From an uncultured Selenomonadaceae bacterium (GTDB lineage Bacteria; Bacillota; Negativicutes; Selenomonadales; Selenomonadaceae), in assembly GCA_905236325.1 (NCBI GenBank), contig CAJOPJ010000230.1, positions 1 to 36,448 on the forward strand: 36,448 nucleotides of DNA. The letters are read 5' to 3'. Below the pieces are notes generated by a model, which was not told the DNA's origin, did not search any database, and saw only the letters and a list, made by a program, of their open reading frames with translations. Below, piece after piece: positions 32,492-36,448 of the stretch. A program made the position numbers and the translations under genes. Position 1 is the first letter of the stretch. Each line of letters starts with the position of its first letter.

Positions 32492-33166
32492 ATGAAGTTT
32501 TTTCGCACTGTTTCTATTGCAACTATGTTAATGTTAAGTTCGTCGATTAGTTTTGCGTCAGGTGAAATTGTAATGGGAGATCAAGGCGCAGAAATTGCAG
32601 AAGTACAACAACAGCTTGTTCAACGCGGCTATGATGTTATGGCGGACGGCGATTTCGGTCCTGCAACTGTTGACGCAATTAGGTCTTTTCAAGAAACTCA
32701 AGGAATTGAAGCCGACGGAATGATTGATTCCACAACTTTTAAGCTTTTAATTGGTCGCGATATGCCTGAAATTACTCACGGCGCAAATTATATCGGTCGC
32801 AGAATAGTAAACACTGCACATCAATATCTTGGTGTGCCTTATGTTTTTGGTGGAAATAGTCCGCGTACAGGTTTGGATTGTTCGGCTTATGTAAAGCTGG
32901 TTTATTCACAGGTCGGAATTGAACTTCCACGCACTGCTGATGCACAATACACGCGTGGAACTCCGGTTTCAGTTACTGACTTAATTCCAGGCGACGCTGT
33001 ATTTTTCCAAACTTATGCACCCGGCGCATCGCATGTAGGAATTTATATTGGCGACGGCAACTTCATTCACGCAAGTTCAAGTCGTGGCGTGACTGTTTCT
33101 TCGCTCAGCGCAGCTTACTACAGTTCACATTATCTCGGCGCACGCAGAATGATTAATCAACATTAA
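32492..33166 (+). CDS. secreted NlpC/P60 endopeptidase with peptidoglycan-binding domain
   Basis: This exported 224-residue hydrolase should cut peptide crosslinks in peptidoglycan. A signal peptide (MKFFRTVSIATMLMLSSSISFA) is followed by a PG_binding_1 helical domain (about residues 29-86; VQQQLVQRGYDVMADGDFG) and an NlpC/P60 domain with nucleophile Cys130 in GLDCSAYV, His181 in ASHVGIYIG, and the third polar residue, His193, in FIHAS. The ATG at 32492 (GAGGGATG upstream) is the start; a TATAAT stands at 32444-32449 with no clear -35. A bidirectional terminator follows. Confidence 0.93.
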   Translation: MKFFRTVSIATMLMLSSSISFASGEIVMGDQGAEIAEVQQQLVQRGYDVMADGDFGPATVDAIRSFQETQGIEADGMIDSTTFKLLIGRDMPEITHGANYIGRRIVNTAHQYLGVPYVFGGNSPRTGLDCSAYVKLVYSQVGIELPRTADAQYTRGTPVSVTDLIPGDAVFFQTYAPGASHVGIYIGDGNFIHASSSRGVTVSSLSAAYYSSHYLGARRMINQH

Positions 33167-33172
33167 AAAAAG

Positions 33173-33196
33173 AACCTCCGCTTTGGAGGTTTTTTT
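33173..33196. terminator. bidirectional terminator
   Basis: AACCTCC (33173-33179) pairs with GGAGGTT (33185-33191) around GCTTT, with T6 after it and A7 before. It separates the NlpC/P60 gene (+) from aroC (-). Confidence 0.9.
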
Positions 33197-34271
33197 AATT
33201 TAACCGTGCGCGATAATTTTTTAAATTTTGCAAAGTATCACAAAGCGCATCGCCGCTAAATTTTTCAACCACGCAATCAGCCATAACCAAAGCTGCCATT
33301 GATTCGCCGACAACTTCTGCTGCAAAAATTGCACAAGTATCGCTGCGTTCCTTGCTTGCAGTTGAACTTTCAAGCGTTTCAATGTTGATAGTTTTTAGCG
33401 GCGTCATCAAAGTTGGAATCGGCTTCATTGCGGCACGAATGATAATTTCTTCGCCGTTTGACATACCGCCTTCAATTCCGCCGGCGCGATTGGTTTTTCT
33501 GTAAATTTTTTTGTCAGCGTCAAGAAAAATTTCATCGTGAACTTCGGAGCCAAATTTATCAGCATTTGCCCAACCATCGCCAATTTCAACAGCTTTAATT
33601 GCTTGAATTGACATAAACGCCATTGCAAATTTAGCATCAAGCCGCTTGTCGTACTGAATATGACTTCCTAAGCCAACAGGTGCGCCTGAAATTTTTATTT
33701 CAAAAATTCCACCGACTGTATCGCCTTTTGATTTTGCGCTGTCGATTTTATTTTTAATTTCAGTTTCGCCTGTGACACCGCCGACGCTTTTAACTGCCCC
33801 TGAAATTTCAATTCCGCATTCGCGCAGAAAAATTTTACAAAGCGCACCTGCTGCCACACGCATAGCAGTTTCACGCGCACTTGAGCGTTCCAAAATGTCG
33901 CGAATATCCTTGCGTGCAAATTTTAAAACGCCGGGCAAATCGGCGTGACCGGGACGCGCATTTAAAACTTTGTCTCCGAAAGCAGAATCTTCGGCTGACA
34001 TTTTTTTTTGCCAATTTACAAAGTCACGATTTTCCAAAAGCAAAGTTATCGGACTGCCGAGCGTTTCGCCGAATCTTATTCCGCTGCCGAAAATAATTTT
34101 GTCGGATTCAATTTTCATTCTGCCGCCGCGACCATAACCTCCCTGTCTGCGTTTTAATTCAGCGTTCACAAAGTCGCTTGAAACTTTCAAACCTGCAGGT
34201 AAGCCTTCCAAAATACAAGTTAAAAATCTGCCGTGACTTTCGCCGGCACTTAAAAATCTTACACTGTTCAT
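33195..34271 (-). CDS. aroC: chorismate synthase
   Basis: AroC makes chorismate from EPSP with reduced FMN, the last shared step of aromatic amino acid synthesis. The 358-residue protein shows SAGESHG near the start, RRQGGYGRGGRMKIESD (about residues 39-55), NARPGHADLPG, RSSARETAMRVAAGAL, and the C-terminal GGMSNGEEI and PIPTL segments. The frame extends to 34310, but ATG 34271 after GGAGGA begins MNSVRFLSAGESHG, the family norm. A TGTGT-TATAAT extended -10 on this strand (34428-34433) is a possible promoter with a long 5' leader. Confidence 0.96.
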   Translation of the reverse strand: MNSVRFLSAGESHGRFLTCILEGLPAGLKVSSDFVNAELKRRQGGYGRGGRMKIESDKIIFGSGIRFGETLGSPITLLLENRDFVNWQKKMSAEDSAFGDKVLNARPGHADLPGVLKFARKDIRDILERSSARETAMRVAAGALCKIFLRECGIEISGAVKSVGGVTGETEIKNKIDSAKSKGDTVGGIFEIKISGAPVGLGSHIQYDKRLDAKFAMAFMSIQAIKAVEIGDGWANADKFGSEVHDEIFLDADKKIYRKTNRAGGIEGGMSNGEEIIIRAAMKPIPTLMTPLKTINIETLESSTASKERSDTCAIFAAEVVGESMAALVMADCVVEKFSGDALCDTLQNLKNYRARLN

Positions 34272-34450
34272 AATTCCTCCAAAAAAAATTTCACAAATCT
34301 GCAAGTTCAATCTGGCTTTTTTGCAAAAAAATATTTTTAATTTGTTTGTGGTTATAATTTTTGCAGAATGTTGTTTGAAAAGACTCCTGCAATGTAGGAA
34401 AAATTTTTCAACAAATATTTTTTGTCGATTATAACACAGGTAAAAAAATG
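34272..34450. other. leader region between aroC and the divergent genes
   Basis: This 180-nt AT-rich stretch holds the aroC leader on the minus strand, a minus-strand TATAAT (34428-34433, TGTGT before it) and a plus-strand TATAAT at 34353-34358 without a good -35. A small hairpin, TCCTG/TAGGA (about 34385-34399), lies in between. I see no T-box or riboswitch signature. Confidence 0.35.
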
Positions 34451-34479
34451 TTGACAGCAGAAAAAATTTTCCATAGAAT
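34451..34479 (+). promoter_or_regulatory. promoter for the small membrane protein gene
   Basis: TTGACA (34451-34456), 17-nt spacer, TAGAAT (34474-34479); RBS CGGAGGGG at 34501-34508. Confidence 0.75.
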
Positions 34480-34513
34480 CACTGCTGAAATTATTTTTTT
34501 CGGAGGGGATTAA

Positions 34514-34753
34514 ATGGAAAGTTTACCGCCGCTTGAAGTTATACTTGGAATGATAATTGTTGCACTTGCCGGAGTAGCATTGGGTGCTGCAATTTGTTTG
34601 CCGATTGTGCATAAAAATTCAGACATACCGCTTGAAAAACTCAGCGGCGATTGGATTTGGAAATATACGCCTGACTTAGTTTTGTCGATTGTCGGCTGTG
34701 TCATTACTATCATTGTAAGTTTTATTTTAATTGGTGGATTTTGGCATACTTGA
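34514..34753 (+). CDS. small two-helix membrane protein
   Basis: I do not recognise this 79-residue protein. It has two membrane helices, about residues 8-30 (VILGMIIVALAGVALGAAICL) and 55-75 (LVLSIVGCVITIIVSFILIGG), and a short polar loop between them (HKNSDIPLEKLSGDWIWKYTPD). CGGAGGGG is a strong ribosome-binding site and a near-consensus promoter precedes it. It is upstream of the two OmpH-like genes, though those have their own promoter. No function can be given. Confidence 0.7.
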   Translation: MESLPPLEVILGMIIVALAGVALGAAICLPIVHKNSDIPLEKLSGDWIWKYTPDLVLSIVGCVITIIVSFILIGGFWHT

Positions 34754-34803
34754 TTTTAGGCTTTAAAAATTGCTAACAGCTAATATCTTGAAACTAAATT
34801 TCC

Positions 34804-34832
34804 TTGCAATGCTGAAATTAGTCTGATATAAT
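34804..34832 (+). promoter_or_regulatory. promoter for the OmpH pair
   Basis: TTGCAA (34804-34809), 17-nt spacer ending CTGA, TATAAT (34827-34832). Confidence 0.75.
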
Positions 34833-34879
34833 ACGCCGCGTTAAAAAAAATTAATTTTGTAAAGGAGCGTTTTTTTACA

Positions 34880-35344
34880 ATGATACAGTTGGAAAAAAAG
34901 CAAGTCAAAGTAATCAGCGTAATTATCGCGCTGGTTTTTATCGGTAGCGTTGTTGCATTAGCACTTACGCAAACAGGTTCAATCGCCTCAGCCGCAAGTT
35001 CAAGCGTAGTTGGCGTTGTAAGTCGCGACCAAATTATGCAAAATCATCCTGACATCACAAACTTCCAAACGCAAATGCAAGCAGCTGTTGAAGAAGTCCA
35101 AAAAGACTTTGAGGAAAAATCTGCCGGAATGAGCGACCAAGAAAAACAGGATTATTACGCACAATGCACGCAAAGACTTCAACAAAAACAGCAGGAGCTT
35201 TTGGAACCAATCGTTCAGTCAATAAATGACGCAATTAAAAAAGTTGCCGACGCGAAGGGGCTTGCAGTTGTAATTGACCAAGCAGCTGTGGTTTATGGCG
35301 GACAAGACATCACGCAGGACGTTATCAGCAAACTTGCAAAATAA
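34880..35344 (+). CDS. OmpH/Skp-family periplasmic chaperone-like protein
   Basis: The 154-residue protein has a cytoplasmic basic start, one hydrophobic segment (VISVIIALVFIGSVVALAL, about residues 11-29, then IASAAS, a likely signal peptidase site), then the Skp/OmpH fold: VVGVVSRDQIMQNHPDI, a long charged helix (about 65-110) rich in Gln/Glu/Lys, and the closing strands ADAKGLAVVIDQAAVVYGGQDIT. Skp-like proteins escort unfolded outer-membrane proteins through the periplasm; in diderm Firmicutes they lie in a conserved outer-membrane biogenesis locus. RBS AAAGGAG precedes ATG 34880. Confidence 0.92.
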   Translation: MIQLEKKQVKVISVIIALVFIGSVVALALTQTGSIASAASSSVVGVVSRDQIMQNHPDITNFQTQMQAAVEEVQKDFEEKSAGMSDQEKQDYYAQCTQRLQQKQQELLEPIVQSINDAIKKVADAKGLAVVIDQAAVVYGGQDITQDVISKLAK

Positions 35345-35360
35345 TTTAGGTTATGGCTTT

Positions 35361-35407
35361 TAGCTTTTAGCTGTCAGAAATTTGCTAGAAGTTAAAAGCT
35401 ATTTTTA
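35361..35407 (+). terminator. hairpin between the two OmpH-like genes
   Basis: TAGCTTTTA (35361-35369) pairs perfectly with TAAAAGCTA (35393-35401) around a 23-nt loop, followed by T5. It may be a leaky terminator that lowers expression of the second gene. Confidence 0.55.
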
Positions 35408-35425
35408 TTGGAAGGTGGACGGCTT

Positions 35426-36448
35426 TTGCAAAAAAAATACAAATTGACTGCGGCGGCACTGTCAGCAATTTTGATTGCCGGCGGAGCATATTTTTTCAGT
35501 GTGCAAAAAAATCAATCGCCTTCCACAGTTGAAACACAACAATCTGCAAATCAAGAACCGCAAGGCTTCGGAATAATCGACTTAGCCAGAATAAAAACTA
35601 AACACCCCGACGGCGAAAAATTGCAAAATTTAATTGCGCGTGAAAAAAGATTACGTCTTGAACTTGACGCAGTAATGCAGCCTTATCAACCGCCGCAAAC
35701 TGAACCGGAAGTAGATACGCAGTCGATTGAACGCTCGGCGCGTGAAAGAAATATGCAAGAAATTATGGCAAAAATGGCAGAATTGCGTGCCAAAAAAAAG
35801 CAGTTGGCTGAACAAATTACTGCCGAATCACGCGAAGAATATTTGCGTCGCCGCGATGAAGTCAGAAGTTACTACCTAAACGCCGCACTGAATATTACGC
35901 TGAAACTTCAAAACGCTGATAATTTGCGACTTAAAGTTGATGAAATTGAACAACTGCAAGCCGAACTTGAGCAAATTACGCTTGAACGCAATGAAAAGCA
36001 GCGCGAAATGTTGGAACAGTGGACGGCAGAAATAAATCAGCGCGTTGAAGATGCAACTGCTGAAGAATTTGCACAAGCACGCGCAGAAATTGAAAAATTA
36101 CGCACTGAATCAACAACTGAAGCCGAAGAAAAAATTCAAGCCGTGCAAGAACGTAATCGCTCTTTGACAGAACAAGCAATACAAGAAATAAATTCAAGAC
36201 AGACCAAAAGGCGTGAACTTGCTGGAGAACTTCAGGAAGTGGTATCGGAACGCGAAAAGCTTGAAAATCAAATTTTGGATTCAATAATAAATGAAGCCGG
36301 CAAGTTGGCTGCAATTTACAAGTTGGAAGTTTTGCTGGTGAAAAATTCCGATAGTTGGACTTTCGGCAAAAATAATTTTGGTTATAATTTTGAAAAATTC
36401 AGTTCAGAAAATTTAAATTCCAAAAATGGCGCAATAATTTTTCCGACA
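35426..36448 (+). CDS. long coiled-coil OmpH-like protein (cut by the window end)
   Basis: An open frame of 341 codons from TTG 35426 (after GAAGGTGG) runs off the end without a stop. It starts MQKKYKLTAAALSAILIAGGAYFF, a signal-anchor or signal peptide, then GFGIIDLARIKTKHPDGEKL, which matches the opening strand of the OmpH domain in the gene before it. The middle, about residues 70-290, is almost pure coiled-coil with long Gln/Glu/Arg heptads and may be a tandem duplication of the Skp helical arm. Near residues 290-341 AGKLAAIYKLEVLLVKN and GAIIFP resemble the closing strands. An extended periplasmic Skp relative is likely. Confidence 0.82.
   Translation, partial: MQKKYKLTAAALSAILIAGGAYFFSVQKNQSPSTVETQQSANQEPQGFGIIDLARIKTKHPDGEKLQNLIAREKRLRLELDAVMQPYQPPQTEPEVDTQSIERSARERNMQEIMAKMAELRAKKKQLAEQITAESREEYLRRRDEVRSYYLNAALNITLKLQNADNLRLKVDEIEQLQAELEQITLERNEKQREMLEQWTAEINQRVEDATAEEFAQARAEIEKLRTESTTEAEEKIQAVQERNRSLTEQAIQEINSRQTKRRELAGELQEVVSEREKLENQILDSIINEAGKLAAIYKLEVLLVKNSDSWTFGKNNFGYNFEKFSSENLNSKNGAIIFPT

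Noticed and set aside
34272..34450. T-box or other riboswitch upstream of aroC
   Set aside because: I see no T-box AGGGTGG-type core or specifier hairpin, only short AT-rich hairpins.
1..36448. CRISPR array, insertion sequence or prophage
   Set aside because: No regularly spaced repeats, transposase, integrase or phage structural gene is visible. The frequent AAAAATTTTT tracts are a composition effect of Lys/Asn/Phe/Ile codons, not a repeat family.

Overview
The window is AT-rich chromosomal DNA from a Firmicute-type bacterium that appears to have an outer membrane. Gram-positive-lineage genes (YlqD, a PASTA-domain Ser/Thr kinase with PP2C and FHA partners, DUF4446, the DUF512 radical SAM protein) sit beside an LPS-heptose epimerase (HldD) and two tandem OmpH/Skp-like envelope proteins. 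This mix is typical of Negativicutes (Selenomonadales/Acidaminococcales type). I infer the lineage from gene content only; no rRNA is present. TTG start codons are unusually common (about 14 of about 40 genes). Promoters are TTGNNN-17-TANNNT, often with TGTGn or TGn before the -10.

Layout. 1-3.6 kb: a family 2 glycosyltransferase and an RgpF-like rhamnan/polysaccharide protein, closed by a bidirectional terminator. 3.6-6.5 kb (minus): folP, ylqD, rimM and ftsY, with a doubtful small ORF between the last two. 6.7-12.6 kb: a small helical protein, tRNA-Arg(CCG), a YhcH/EbgC-family protein (minus), hisH, hldD, a Cys-rich membrane protein fused to an HMA metal-binding domain, nicotinate phosphoribosyltransferase and aroE.

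12.6-17.4 kb (minus): a signalling operon in the order fhaA, prpC-type phosphatase, PASTA kinase, DUF512 radical SAM. It is transcribed divergently from a secreted peptidoglycan amidase whose promoter abuts the operon promoter. 18.3-22.2 kb (minus): dnaX-ybaB, then a MacB/FtsX-type permease without a visible ATPase, then rsmE. 22.3-27.8 kb (plus): a zinc-type substrate-binding lipoprotein overlapping a DUF2939-like membrane-anchored protein, a DUF4446 protein, three TerD-family proteins of different architecture (TerD+DUF1232, TerD+TerA-like, classical TerD), and hypA, whose start overlaps the last terD stop.

27.8-33.2 kb (plus): a UbiA/MqnP-like prenyltransferase, type II NADH dehydrogenase, a PilO-like small membrane protein, guanine deaminase, an HD-domain protein and a secreted NlpC/P60 hydrolase. 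33.2-34.3 kb (minus): aroC. 34.5-36.4 kb (plus): a two-helix membrane protein, OmpH, and a second, longer coiled-coil OmpH-like protein cut by the window end.

The points most worth a second look are the TerD cluster with its domain fusions and divergent calcium loops, the FHA-phosphatase-kinase-radical SAM operon paired with the amidase, the HMA fusion, the HldD active-site substitution (Tyr to His), and the extended OmpH paralogue. No CRISPR array, insertion sequence or prophage gene was seen, and no stretch over 300 bases is empty except 4527-4841, which holds only a doubtful small ORF.
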